Below are positions 32,701 to 44,772 of a DNA stretch of 64,000 nucleotides, in pieces. The first letter of the stretch is position 1, and each line of letters begins with the position of its first letter. Origin of the DNA: Rhizaria sp. SCN 62-66 (Eukaryota; Rhizaria, unplaced); assembly GCA_001724265.1 (NCBI GenBank), contig MEDY01000032.1, forward strand, positions 1 to 64,000, read 5' to 3'. The notes beneath the pieces were generated by a model that had not been told where the DNA came from, searched no databases, and saw nothing but the letters and a program-made list of their open reading frames with translations. Made by a program: the position numbers and the translations under genes.

Positions 32701-35700
32701 CCCCGTCGTGCCCGCCACGACTGACGCGACCTTCACCGGCGGCGCCGACCCGTGGACGGAGCACTGGGGCCGCGTGGAGAGCTACATGCGCCGCATGGGC
32801 ACGGTGGTGGCTTACTACCGCCGTCGCCGGCTGCGCAAAGAGCGGCAGCTGCTCGAGGGCAACCCGTTCGAGTACAGTGGCGCCGATGACGGCCGCGCCA
32901 GCCCCAGCACTATGACACAGCCTGCGGCCGAGCGCCACTACCCGTGGTGCTCGATGGACCCCGTCTCTGTCGCGCTCAGCAACGACGCGCAACAGCAACA
33001 GCAACAACAGCAACAACAGCAACAGTCCGGAGACGGCACCAATGCCGCTCCTTCGAGTGCGTCGCCCGCAGGTCTGCCGATGCACTTGGTCTGGCTCTTT
33101 GCTCGCGACCTCGTGTCATCGCTTGACTTCATCCACCGCCGCGGTTTTGCACACCGCGACGTCAAGCCCGAGAACCTGCTCCTGGACTGGGGCGACACCG
33201 CGCCAGACCTCTACGCCGACGAAGCCTGTGGCCACAACGACGCTCCACTTGCCTGCGAGTCGCATGAGCTGACGCCCGAGCAGCGCGCACACGTGTGCCG
33301 CTCCTGCCTCTGGCGCCGGCCGCGCTGCGTGCTCGCCGACTTCGGTGCCGCGTGTGCAGTGCGGCAGTCGTCGTCGGGCCGCCAGCGCAGGCTGGGCGAG
33401 GCCGCCGCACTGTATGCGTCGCGTGTGCGCGCGATCACGCTGCACACGCGCGCGGTCGAGGCGCGCGTGTGGCGGCGCAACGTGGGGCTCACGCGCGCGT
33501 CGCAGAACGCATCGGTAGCGCTTGCGCATGGGGCCGACCCTGTCGCGGCCGAGGCGCAGCGCCGCCAGCAGCGCGCGCAACGTCGCGTGCAGGTGCGTGC
33601 GGTGGTCGTCGAGCGCAAGCGGCGCTGTCAGGAGGCCGCGACGCGGCTGCGGCTGACGCGCGAGCGGCAGCGCGAGCGCGACCGCGCGCGCAGGGGCGCG
33701 GGCCAGCGCCAGACGCGCGCGGGCGCAGTCGCCTCCGCCGTCGCGGTGGGCATGCTCGCGGCCACCGCGGCGGTCGACGTGGACCGCGTGGACACACTCT
33801 CGCCGCGCACCCGCGGCGTGGTCGGCGCCGCGGCCAGCCCCGCACTGGCGACTGCGACGCCGCCTCTTGTTGTGGCAACCGCGTCGCTGGGGCCCGCACC
33901 CCTCGCGCGCGAGCGCAAGTCTTTTATCGCGGCCGAGGGCGCCGCCGGCTTGAATACCGGCGTCGTGACTGTCGGCGTCGTGACTCCCCGGCGGCGCAAG
34001 CAGGCGCGTGCGTTCGACTCGCGCTCGCGCAACCCGTCACGGTCGCAGATGGAGAAAGTGCTCAACATCACGGGTACCCTGCCCTTCATGCCGCCCGAGG
34101 TGTTGCGCGGCGGCGACGCGGCGTCCGAGGCCGGCGACGGCGACGATGACGACGCTGCGGCGCTCACCGCGACGCGCGCCGGCGCGCGCCGGCCCCCCGC
34201 GCGGCCCAGCGCCGTCAGCCGCCCCGGTGCGGCGCACGGCGGCGCGGCGTCGTCGCGTGTGAGCCGCGCGCTGAGCACGGCGATGAGCCGCATTACTGCC
34301 AGCAAGGGCGTTGTGTGGCGTCGCGCGGACGCCTGGGCCGCCGGGCTCACTATCCACTCGATGCTGCACGGCAAGCTGCCCTGGCGCTCGCTGCAGCCCG
34401 TGCGCAACGGCGGCGCCACGCAGTCGGTGGACGACGACTTTGACGACGAAGAGGACGACGACGCCAACGGCTTCGGCAACGGTAGCCGCCGCGGTCTGTG
34501 CTCCCCCACCGGTGTGCACCCGGCCGCCAACAGCAGGCTCATCTCCGCCGCGACGAGCAGCCATAGCACGGCCAGCGGCGGCAGCGGTGTGAGCGGCGGC
34601 AGTGGGCTCAGCGGCGTCAGTGCCGGTAGCGGCGCGAGCAGCGGCGCCGCCAGCGCGGTAATCGCGGCAACGATGCTATCTCCCGGCACGCCCCCCGTGG
34701 GTCGAAGAGGCATCAACTCACGCCCGCTGCGCGCGCCGCACCCGCCCGCGCTGGCGCCACCCGCGTCGCAACCCCCGCGGCCGAGCCCGCGTCCGCCCAC
34801 CTCCGGCTCCTCCGCCGCCGCCGCCGCCGCGGGCGCGCTGTCCCCGTCGCCGCCCGCGCCCCCCGCGCAGCCAGCGCCGCCCGCGACGGGCGTGGCGGCG
34901 CTGCTTGCCGAGGTGTGCGACGCGACGGGCCCCGTGCGCGTGGCGCAGCGCCAGCGGCAGCGGCAGAGCGCGGCGTGGTGCGCGATGCTGCCGCGCTTCG
35001 CCAGCCTCACCAAGATGGACAGCAACAACGGCGGCAGCAGCGGTGCCGGTGCGGCGTGTGGTAGCAACAGCAACAACAACAAGTCCGCTGCTGCTGCTGC
35101 TGTCGCCAACGGGGCGCCGTGTTCTTCGTCGTCGTCATCGTCGTCCGCGGCTGCGGGCGCCAACAGCTGCGGCAACGGGTCTTGCTGTGCCGGCGCTGGC
35201 GCTGACTTGAACAGCACCCCCGCCAACGGTGACGCTGCCCCCGGCGCCGACGCGAACGCTGGCTCCGGCGCGAGCGCGAGCGCCAACGCGGGCGCGAACG
35301 CAGGCATCCCGCCGCGCGTGCGCGTGCCGACCGGTCTGCTCGAGCTCCTCGACGGGCTGCTCGCGCGGTCACCGCGCCAGCGCCTGTCGCTGCGCGGTGC
35401 AGGGCTTGACCGCTGGCTGACGCTCAACGGCCAGTGGCCGCTGCACGTGGAGCCCTCGCAGCGCGCCGTGGCTTGGCTGGCGGAGACCATGGACGGCCAC
35501 TGGTGGGGGCTCGGCGACGGCTGGGAGTTCGACCTCGGCGGCGACTACGACGACAGCGACAACGACGACGGCGACAATGACGACGTCGGCGCCGGCGCGA
35601 ACCACAACCGCCGCGCTGCGCGCGCCACGGCCCGCGGCGCGGGCGGCTGCGGCTGCGGCGACGCCTCGACTGCGGACGCCGGGTACGTCTCGAACAGTGA

Positions 35701-35985
35701 CGATAGCGAATGCGAGGTCGCGGCCTGCGTCGCGAGCGCCGACCTGGACACCGACTGGCTCAGCTCGAACGACGTCGACGCCGACGCCGACGCCGCGGAG
35801 CCCACGATTGCGCGCACGCGCGCCGAGACCGAGGGCAATGCGTCTCTGCGCTTGCGTGTGGGTGGCGAGCCCAGCGCCGCCACAACGGGGGCACTCGTGC
35901 CCGGCAAGGTCTCGCGCGCCGCGACAGTCGTCGTCACGGGCGGGCCGGCCACCGGCGAGACGCTGAGCCCGCGCCTCCACCGGTT

Positions 35986-36021
<36 letters not shown>

Positions 36022-36439
36022 GGCTGGGGGTGGCGCGGCCGGCGTGCGAGGCGCGCGGCCGCTGCCGGACAGCGCGAACTCGAGCTCGGGAGTGGCCACC
36101 GCGGGTGGCGCCGCTGCGGGACGGGGCCTGAGAGCCAGCGGCGGCAGCGGCGGGCCCGTGCCAGGCCACGGGCTCGCGCCCGGCGTAGGGCTGGGTCTGC
36201 GCGCTGTGTCCGCGGCCGCAGGCGGGAACTGGGACCGCGATAACCTAAGCAGCAGCGCTGAAGAGAGCGGTTGGGAGAGTGACGAAGGCTTCGGCGACTT
36301 GAACGAGGGCGTTGAAGAGGAGGAGCCCGAGGAAGACGGTGACGGCGACGGCGAGGCCGACGGGGCTGCTGCAAGCGACGACGAACGCGACGGCAGTGAC
36401 TGGAGCGAAGAGCACCAAAAGAGTGACCAGGACCTCTGA
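23737..36439 (+). CDS. Giant N-myristoylated CaMKK-like protein kinase; one in-frame TAG
   Basis: Exons 23737-23884 and 24015-36439 encode 4,190 residues, reading TAG at codon 1944. The N-terminus MGACVSK fits myristoylation at Gly2 and palmitoylation at Cys4, so membrane attachment is likely. Residues 50-2580 are low-complexity Ser/Gly/Ala/Gln sequence. The kinase domain starts near 2591: GRGSYG loop, VIKSIK (K2621), EYLPGGPVVP hinge region, HRDVKPENLLLD (D3098), DFG (D3158), FMPPEVL (E3411) and DAWAAGLTIHSMLHGKLPW. It ends near ARSPRQRL and WLTLNGQWPL. The GGPV hinge and the final W-T-x-N-G-x-x-P-L are typical of CaMKK/SNF1-activating kinases, which phosphorylate AMPK-type kinases. All catalytic residues are present, but large inserts stretch the domain to about 1,260 residues, including about 250 between DFG and PPE. 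The tail is acidic. The stop is TGA. Kinase: certain; CaMKK subfamily: probable. Confidence 0.85.
23885..24014 (+). other. Kinase gene intron
   Basis: 130-base intron with GTACGG donor and CTTTCATAG acceptor. It splits a codon after the first base (G|AT) and connects the MGACVSK exon to the long second exon. Confidence 0.85.
29696..29698 (+). other. In-frame TAG sense codon in the giant kinase (codon 1944)
   Basis: Context QQQYQH-TAG-QEYLAFQQQQQQMQQ. The upstream 1,943 codons and the downstream 2,246 codons are in the same frame and both are Gln-rich at the join. The kinase domain lies entirely downstream and has no ATG-proximal leader of its own resembling a gene start. Confidence 0.88.
31368..31401 (+). 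repeat. Short tandem duplication in the kinase gene
   Basis: A 15-base unit encoding LAPTQ is repeated in tandem (LAPTQLAPTQLAP), consistent with a recent in-frame duplication. Confidence 0.8.
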
Positions 36440-38465
36440 TAACGTGTCGCAACCCCTCTGAAGAAAGCGTGGCTCACCGTGTGCGCAAGGCTGCATGATA
36501 TTACACTGTTGAAAACTGAATTCTACTGTGTAGTGTGCACTATAACCGCAGTAGAGAAATAAGAGATTTGTACGGATGTGTGTTGGGCTGTTAACCTTGA
36601 TTTAAATTATGTCTATGTTGAAAATGTTTTCCTTGTTCGAACCGGGACCGTGCATTGGTTGCTTCTTTTTTTTTTTTATTTCGATGTTGGTGTGCTGTTT
36701 TTGAAACTCCCTCCCTTGCCCTGTGATTATTTTGGCATCGCTCCGCCGACTAATTTATTTTTCTGTTGCTTCAATTGCAACATTCTGCATGTTTTTATTA
36801 TTATTATGTATTTTCATGCTCCTTGTTATCTCCTCTTTTTTTTCTTGATGCGTATCTTCATCAATCTTTATCAACCTCTATGTTTTTGCGCATGTTGATC
36901 ATGTGCGTGTAAACGTACTATCTGATTTGTGTGTTTATCACTAGCGCTACACCGCACACGCACACCCACACGCCGCTCTTTGGTGTTTACGGTAAGCATG
37001 CAATCGTCTGTTTATTTCTCCGCGGTGCAGTTGTGGGTAACTGATGAGTCGCCCACAACGTGTAGCTTGACCGACGATAGACAAGTTTGTGCATGTCGAA
37101 CCGAGCACTGTGTGTGGATGCCTGAGCCTTGATATTTCTATGTACTGACGTCTAAAAGACGCTTGTCTATTTTGATTTGATTGTGCTGTTCTGTTATCTC
37201 GTGTTTTTTTGCGTTTGAAACCGACTCCCCTCGCTTCTGTACGGTTTATCTAGACCGTTGCGCGTGCCACCGCTGAGTGGCCGTGTGCGTAAGTCGCGCG
37301 AGATCTAGCGTGAACACGCGAGCCTTCCGTGTGCTGATGAATGTACTACACCTACTGCGCACAGTACAATCATTCGTCGCTGGCAAATTATTTTTTACTT
37401 GCGACGCGTGGTATGTTGTAACTGGTAAAAATCTGTCTGATCAAGTGATACAGTCTTCTTTTCCTTTCCATATCCTCCGACTATTCAACGTGTAATGTTC
37501 ACTGAGGCCTGAATAGTGTGGATACTCCTCTATGTGACTCAATCCTGGAGCTTTAATGAGCTTAGTATAACTGTAATGGAAACTTCTTCATTCACACATG
37601 AATTCAAGGAATATAACTCGTCGAGTCTTAACAAAACAAGGTTATTTACTAGAAAAAACAAAAACGAATTGGGTGGTAGAAAATTACTTCACTTGGACGT
37701 GTTTCATATCGGTTTTGCATCCGAATAAACGAAAAACTCGGTTGACTGTGTTACACTTGGGCAGAGCACACCCCGAGCTGTTTAACTGCGTTGCATCTCA
37801 TTGACAAAGAACACATTTCTATCAACCAACTCAAACCCGCGCAGCCTCAATCATCCCGGGCGATTGCTTTAACACGATAAACATCTTTCGCCTGTCGGGT
37901 TAGAAGCAACACGTTTGATAAGGTTTCTTGAGCTCCAGCGAGTAAAGTTTGTTCGCCATAACTTGCGGTGACGGAGCAAACTTTTGGTGAAAACTTAAAA
38001 ATAACAACGTTTTATAGGAAATAAAAGATCACTTAAAATCGCATTGAGGAGTGATGATTTCAACACACGTATGCATTATTAGTTTGTAGAGTCAAAAAAC
38101 TGCTGGGATTTTCGTTTGTGGTGGTTCACGGGGGTCGGTGTTGATGCAAACTCCGACGGTCAGTACCGCGATATTTTCTTCGTGAGTTGGACTGTCTGAT
38201 TATCTAGCGCAAATCAAACTCAATTATGTATACTATATTGTATTAATATGCCTTAAATCGCACGTTTAGCTCATTATCCTTCTCTATCTATTCCTGCTTC
38301 ACCGCCTTGCATCAACCTTCCTCCTCCTGACCTGCGTTTAGCAAGTCGTTACTGCACAAAAAACAGCCGGCTTCGTGACGACCGCCGTATCTTGGTTTAT
38401 CACACTCTACCGTCTAATTTCGGCGTATTTGTTGCATAAGGCTCCGCAACCCGCTTCCACCACCG
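36440..38465. other. Intergenic region, kinase to hydrolase
   Basis: 2 kb of AT-rich, T-rich DNA between two plus-strand genes. Short frames at 36578-37804 have no family resemblance. The segment before the hydrolase ATG becomes pyrimidine-rich, as expected for a 5'UTR. Confidence 0.5.
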
Positions 38466-40631
38466 ATGTTGACCGCACGTCGTGTCGTGGCCCGAGCCAC
38501 CACGCACTTTCGCGTGCACGTTCTCCCGCGATTGCGCACCGAGCTCCGGCCCGCCCAGCGTGCCTTTTCCTCACATGCGCGCACGATTACCGTCAACGTC
38601 CGCCAGTTTGCCGCTAAACGGCCGTTGTCTTTCGCCCTCGCACTCGCGGTTCCCGCCGCCGCCTTCGCGACAGGCAGCGCCACTGCAACATCATCAACAA
38701 GCGCTTCTGACTCCCACAGCACCACGGCGCCGCCTCCCAGCGCAGCGCGACCCCCGCGCCCCATTGCGCTCGAGGCGCTGGACTCTCTGTTTGCGCTTTC
38801 GATCACCGCGACTCCATACACGACTGGGCGCGTTGCGGGCATCGCGTACGCCGACTTCGACGCCGCGGCCTGCCCCAAGGACTGGAGTCTGTACGAACCC
38901 CCGCCCGCCGCGCCCGGGGTTGCGCCCGCGCCCGCGTCCGCCGTTACGCTCACGCCGCATGGTGCCGCGACTGGCGCCAGTGCCATCAGTGCCGCTGGTG
39001 CCGCTGGCGCTGGTGATGACTCTGGTTCTGGAGCTGGTGCGGTGCGTGTGACGACTCTCTCCGAGCCCACGTCGCTCTGGCTCTCCCGCGGCTCCCCGCT
39101 TCCCCTCTTGCCGCCCACCGAGACCTTAGCAGCGCACTCAACAGCGCATGCGACAGCGCAAGCGACAGCAAATGCGTCTGCGTCAGCGTCGTCGGCAGCA
39201 CCGGCGGCGGCGGGTTTGCCTGGTTTGCCTGAGCCCGACCTGACGCTGGTGTTGTGCCACGGCTTTGGACTCGGCGCGGGCATGTGGGCCTTCAACGCGG
39301 ACGCGCTGGCGAGGCACCCGCGCGTGCGGCGCATTGTTGCGCTCGACTGGCCAGGGATGGGCGCGTCTACGCGCGATCCCGCGGCATATGTCGCCACTAT
39401 TGCCGCCGCCGCCGTCACCGGTGCTACTGCCACTGGGCGATCCGCGCGGAGTGGACCGTTAACGCAGCCTACTAGCGCTGCCAAGACTGCGCCTGAGGAG
39501 AAGTCTCCGGTTGAGATCAGCTACTCTCACGGCTCCAATGCCTCCTCCAGTGTCTCGAGCGCTGGAGAGCTCGATAGACAGGATGTCGTGTCCACGCCCA
39601 CCGTGTCGGACCTCAACGCTGCGACCGCGGTGACGTCAGCGGCTCTCCAGGCCGTTACCACGCTCGAGGCGTCGCTGGCGACTAACACGGCCGCGGTGCC
39701 CACCGCCGCCGCGACTGCAGCAGCGGCGGCCGCCGCCGCCGGCGTCAGCGGGCAGCAGTCTCTGAGGGATCAGAGCGTGCCGCTGCTGCCGCCCGTGCGG
39801 CGCTGGTGGCATTCAGTCCCAACTGTCCCCACCGTATCCACTGTGTCAACGGGCTCTCTGTCCACTGGACCCACTTCTTTCACTGGCCCTGCTGCTCCCA
39901 CTGCGCCCACAGTCTCTGCTGCTATTGCAAACACCCCTTCATCGCCGTCATCAGACTCGGTCACCTCGGCGGTGAGCAGCAGTGGCACTGACAGCGCTTC
40001 CGATACCACTGCTGAGTTCTCGTCGTCTTCACCGCCATCGTCGCGGCTTAGCTTCCTCCCCGCCGCGCTGCGCCCGCTCGCCGCGTCGCTGACCCAGTCC
40101 CCCGCCCTGCGCAACGCGCTCTCCTGGGCCCAGTCAGCATCGGTTCCCGCGTCCGCGGCCTCCGCAGCGTCGGCGGCCGCGTCTGCGGCGTCGGCGGCTG
40201 CTGCGGCGGCGGTGGCAGCCGGCAGCAGCGCGTTGGCGGCGGTGGCACCCGCGTCGTCGTCGCCGGCGCAGGCGGCGCAGTTCTGCACCGACCCCATGGC
40301 GGCAGCGCTGCGGGAGCTTGGCGTGACGCCTGGGCGGTACGTATTGGTTGGCCACTCGCTCGGCGGGTATCTGGCCACGAGGTGGGCCGCGGACGTGCTA
40401 CACAAGGAGGCCGCACTGCAACAGCTGTATCAACCCCAACAACAACATCAGCAGCAGCAGTCTGGTGTGACTGGCAGCGATTCCTCCTCACAGTCCCAGC
40501 TGCAGCCACAGTCGGCGCTGCCCGGCGCTGGGGCGCGCGCGGCCGCGGAGAACTCTGAGATCCAGGCGCTGGTGCTAGTTTCGCCCATCGGCATCGTGCG
40601 CGGCCGCGGGGAGGACGACGAAGAGCGCGCT

Positions 40632-40699
<68 letters not shown>

Positions 40700-43064
40700 T
40701 GGCGGCTCAAGCTGCAAGCCGTGCTTCTCGTCTGTGAGCAAGAGCTCCTCGTCTTCTAATGCAGAGACCGTCACTGGCTCGCAGACAACCGCTACCGTGG
40801 ACTCGAACTCTCAACCCACCGTTGATCCTACAATTGCATCTGCTACACCAACGGCCGCAGCTGCGGACCAGAGTGGAGAGAAGTACAAGTCGCGTGCCCA
40901 AGTCATCGCCGAGATGCCTTTCGGCATCCGCACGCTCGACACGCTCTGGCGGCTTAACTTCACGCCGCAGGCGCTGGCGCGCGCCTTCACGCCGTCTCTG
41001 CCCAAGACCGACGCCGCGGTGGAGGCGGCGAGGTACGTGCCGCCGCTGCCGTCGCCAAACCACATCCTCGCACACTCACTGCTGCAGTCGCAGTCGCCGT
41101 CGCATGCACGGACTGCGTCGGCGGCGTTGCCTGACCGTGCGCGCTCTACTGCGGCCACTGGCACTGACTTGGCTCACGCGGCGACTGTGAGCGGCGGCGG
41201 CGGGCTCAACCACAGGCCGCCGGTGCAGAGCCGCATTACTGTCGCCAGCGACGCCGACTACATTACCACTGCAGCGAGCTTCGAGGGCTCTGCCTCTGGG
41301 TCGACTGCTGCTGCCGCTGGCAGCGGCGGCGTGGCGAGCGGCGGCAGTGCTGCGAGCAGGCGTTTCGCGTCGACGTGGATGACAGGAGTCGCGATGCGCG
41401 TCTTCGGCGAGCGGCACCTGCTCCCGGACTCGGCCCACGCGTTCGACTCCTACTCGCCCGCCGCCGCCGCGGCCGCCGCGGCCGCCGCGCCGCCGTCGGA
41501 GTCGAAGGCAAAGAGTAACGTCAACAGCAGCGCGTCGGACAAGAAGCAGAAACAGCAGCAGAAGCCTGCGTTGCCTCCTGTCGCGACCGCAGCGGCGGAG
41601 TATCTTGCCACAGTCACTCTGAGCCCCGGGCTGGGCGAGTTCGCGCTCAACTCGCTGCTGCACTGCGATTCGCCGTCCCCGCGCTACGCCGCGCTCGAGG
41701 CCACGCTCACCGGCAGTAGCAACCCAAGCGCTAGCCCGAAGGCCAGCGCGGGCAGCAAGACGGCGAGTGGCGCAGCAACCACTTCGTTTGACCCTGCGAC
41801 TGGCATCCTTCGCCCCGCCCCGGCAAGCGACATCGCCAGCGCCGCATATGACGGCACTGCTGCAACTGCTGTACAGAGCGGCGGCGCTTTGACTGCGGAG
41901 CAAGCGCGTACTCTCCTCCGCTCACGGCCCGACTCGCGCACTGTGGCCCTCGACACCGTTGCCGCCGCCGTTACCGCCACCACCAACAACAACGACAGTC
42001 TCACAGCGCAAGGCCCGTTCGCCGGCCGTCGCTTCGTCGCCGGCACCGCGTCCGGCGCCGCCCCGCGCTACGCCGGCGCGATGCGGTTCGGCGACACCAG
42101 CGGCGGCTGGGGCGGCATGGGCGCGCACGGGCTGACCGCGATGGCCCGGGCCAGCGCGCACGGGGAGCTCACCGCGGGCGCGCTGGTGGCGCTGCCAGTG
42201 CACTTCGTGTACGGCCGCGGCGACTGGCTGTACCAGCCGGAGATCCCGCTGATCGTCGCTGAGATGCGGCTGCGGCGCGCATATGACGCGCTCGCGGTCG
42301 CAGCCGCTGCTACTGTTCATGATCCCGCAGATGACTCGGCCAAGAGTAGTATAAGCAGTGCGGCCTCCACTGAGGGCAAGACCGCGGCTGCGACGACTGG
42401 AGCGGCGCATGCACCTGTCCCTACGCCTGTGTCTGTGCCAGCGCCAGCGCCGGTGACGTTGTCGGTGCTGCCCGACGCGGGGCACCACCTGTACACCAAC
42501 AATCCCGACGCGTTCGCCGAGACGCTGCACCACGTGTGCAACTCGATCCCGCTCAACCCGCACGCGTTCGGCCAGCCGCTCTACGCGGGGCGCGACGGCG
42601 ACGGCGATAGTTCCACCGCTGCCAAGGTTAAGAGCTGTGCGAGTGGCGCAACGGCCGCGAGTACAATGAAGCCGCCGGTGACGCTGTCGCTGGCGCAGCA
42701 GGCGCGTGCCTGGGGCGCCAAGGCGCGCGGCAAGGCCACCGCGGTCTGCGCAAATAACAATAACACCAGCAACAACAGCGGTGTGCATAGCGCAACAGCG
42801 ACGCTGCAGCAGATCCAACAGCAGCAACAACAGCAGCATCAGCAGTATCCGCGCAAGTCGAAGTGCGAATACGCGGACCTGTTGCGCGGCAAGGCCGACG
42901 CGCTGCGCGTGCTGAGCGCCAAGATCCTCGGCTCCAAGCGTGCTGCCAGCACGGCCACCGCCAGTGTGAGCGTCGCTGCCGCGAATGCGGCTGCACCTGC
43001 GAAGTCGTCGGGTGATAGAGTCGTCGACGAGCTCGCTGCGCCGCGGCATTCGACGATTATGTGA
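38466..43064 (+). CDS. Mitochondrial ABHD4/5 (Cld1)-like alpha/beta hydrolase
   Basis: 1,532 residues, ATG to TGA, no intron needed. The N-terminus (MLTARRVVARATTHF..., Arg-rich with no acidic residue until E26) looks like a mitochondrial presequence and is followed by a hydrophobic stretch (about 53-66). The core has the oxyanion loop HGFG (H265), nucleophile elbow GHSLGG (S631), SPIG, the acid in GRGDWLY (D1253) and the catalytic histidine in DAGHHLYTNNPDAF (H1340). Fungal mitochondrial Cld1 removes an acyl chain from cardiolipin, and ABHD4/5 members act on phospholipids or regulate lipases. A role in mitochondrial phospholipid remodelling is therefore inferred. Serine is present, so it should be catalytically competent. 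Family members have about 350-450 residues; here low-complexity inserts separate every conserved block, including one Ala run of about 25. An AATAAA occurs about 205 bases after the stop. Confidence 0.82.
40632..40697 (+). repeat. Perfect (GCC)22 trinucleotide repeat
   Basis: Twenty-two uninterrupted GCC units encode most of a poly-Ala run in the hydrolase, in an insert after the VSPIGIVRG strand. The purity suggests recent slippage and likely length polymorphism. Confidence 0.92.
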
Positions 43065-43668
43065 TCTTTAGACCGTATCTTTTACAATTTTAGCTGATCT
43101 TCTTTTATTTAGCATGGCTAACGAAGGACAACAGAAGTGATGTATATTTTCCGTATGCGCTTTAATTTGGCTTGTGCCTCTTCGCATACATTTCATTTGT
43201 TTTGATCCTCTGATTTCAAGTGACTCATGTTATCTAGTCTACTTACCCAGTAACACTTAGTTTGACGCAATAAACGTGAAATACATCGACATATCGAGAT
43301 AATACAAAGGGATCCTGTTATACGTTATGATGCTAATGTTTAAGAAGTGTATTATCAACCACACGTTACATTCCGTTCAGCTGGAAACTGTACTCCAAAC
43401 AGAACTACATACTACGACACTAATAAAGACAAATATTATGATTAGAACCCACGGCACTCACACATACAGATGAGAAATATACGTACTAGTTCTTACTAGG
43501 TAAAAGAAATGGCCAACAAACCAGCTCAGAATACGTTGTTTCCGCGTTCATGCTTGTTTTGTTCGACCGATGCGTTTCGCAGACAGAGCGAGGAGAGGGA
43601 CACACAATTGCAAGCCGTACTTACACACGATATGATAATTCAAGCCACACCCCTTCAAGGTCGCCCCC
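43065..43668. other. Convergent spacer, hydrolase / RPF1
   Basis: 600 AT-rich bases holding two 3'UTRs. AATAAA at 43269-43274 is a possible polyadenylation signal for the plus-strand hydrolase. Nothing coding is visible. Confidence 0.45.
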
Positions 43669-44772
43669 TTAGAGGTCGTACTGGCGGCGCGTCTTGCCGG
43701 TGGTGTTGTTCTTGGCCCACTCGTACTCGCCCATCTGCTTGTCGAAGGTGCCGTGTTGAAGCCACATGAGCTTCATGGTGAACTGCGGACCAATCTCCTG
43801 GATGCGAGCGCGTACCTTGGCGTCGTTGATGATCATCTCGCCCGAGTACAGCTTCGGCGCGTCGCGCGTGGCGTCGCGGTACTTCTGCGAGCCCTTCTTG
43901 CCGAGCAGCATGCGGCGCTCGACGGCCTTGGCCTTGTCGCGGATGGCTTTCTCCTCGGCCGTCTCGCCCTCGAGCCGCCCGTCGGCGTGGCTGAGGCGCT
44001 CGAACACGTACCGGTGGTGACGGAAGAAGACGTAGTCGCGCTGGTTGTGGAAGGTCATGACGCGGCGGCCGCGGAAGAAGGGCTCGGGGTGGAAGAGCGC
44101 GCCGAGGATGCGGCCAACGCGGAGGCCCATGCGTGTGGTGAAGCGGTTCAGGATGACCTCGGGCTTGGCGACGAAGTTGATGTCGCCGGCGTCGGGGATC
44201 TCGCGGTTGAGCTTGACGTTGGTGAGCTTGAAGTAGCACGTGGGACCTTCGGGCAGGTGCACGACGGTGAGTCCGTTGATCTTCTTGTTGTCCTCGTTGA
44301 AGATGAGCAGGTCTGTAAAGCCGTCGTCGGAGCAGGTCTTGACCATGTCCTTCACCTTGCGGCGGTTGCGCTCGTGGTAGATCGAGTTGGGGAACACGTA
44401 TAGCAGGTCCTTCATGAAGTCCTTGAGGCGCGTCGACGCGCGCAGGCACGACGTGATGCACAGCTTCGGCGTCGCCTCGCCGCGGTAGTAGGAGGCGTAC
44501 TCGTCCATGGCGTCCTCACCAGCGACTTCCTCGTCGCCGAGCTGCACCTCGGTCTCCTCCGCCACGCGCATGCTCTCGATCGTGCGTGGCTTGGCGACAG
44601 GGGGCGCCTCGTCGCCGAGGATCTCGCGCTCGCGGAGGCGCTTCTTGCGCTCGAGAGCCTTGACGGCTTTCTTGACGGCGTCCTGCTTCTCGTGCATCTG
44701 GCGACGCTTCATCGCGTTGCCGATCTTGTTGACGTCCATCGCCAGAAGGCGCTCCTGGGCCTCGGACGGCAT
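43669..44772 (-). CDS. RPF1: Ribosome production factor 1 (Brix domain)
   Basis: 367 residues from ATG 44772 to TAA 43669. Rpf1 is a nucleolar assembly factor for the 60S ribosomal subunit. A basic coiled N-terminus is followed by the conserved ILGDEAPP and KPRTIESMR segments and then the Brix fold. Hallmark matches are NEDNKKINGL, HLPEGPTCYFKL, ILNRFTTRMGLRVGR, TFHNQRDYVFFRHHRYVFE and the C-terminal GTFDKQMGEYEW. The open frame continues upstream to 44985, but that part is pyrimidine-rich and ends in CCACAG at about 44782, nine bases before this ATG. I read it as an intron in the 5'UTR or after a tiny first exon. An alternative spliced start (ATG GTG joined to ACC CCG CCC ATG) would add five residues. 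The gene is divergent from the Rxt3-like gene. Confidence 0.93.
   Translation of the reverse strand: MPSEAQERLLAMDVNKIGNAMKRRQMHEKQDAVKKAVKALERKKRLREREILGDEAPPVAKPRTIESMRVAEETEVQLGDEEVAGEDAMDEYASYYRGEATPKLCITSCLRASTRLKDFMKDLLYVFPNSIYHERNRRKVKDMVKTCSDDGFTDLLIFNEDNKKINGLTVVHLPEGPTCYFKLTNVKLNREIPDAGDINFVAKPEVILNRFTTRMGLRVGRILGALFHPEPFFRGRRVMTFHNQRDYVFFRHHRYVFERLSHADGRLEGETAEEKAIRDKAKAVERRMLLGKKGSQKYRDATRDAPKLYSGEMIINDAKVRARIQEIGPQFTMKLMWLQHGTFDKQMGEYEWAKNNTTGKTRRQYDL

Noticed and set aside
33628-35490. 620-codon minus-strand open frame opposite the kinase
   Set aside because: Shadow of GC-rich codon usage; no family resemblance, and the plus strand has clear kinase motifs here.
36630-36660. Possible tRNA B-box (GTTCGAACC)
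   Set aside because: The flanking stems do not pair well and there is no A-box or acceptor stem upstream.
37598-37804. Short frame beginning MNSRNITRRVLTKQGYLLEK, superficially like a PH domain start
   Set aside because: AT-rich non-coding composition; the resemblance ends after a few residues.
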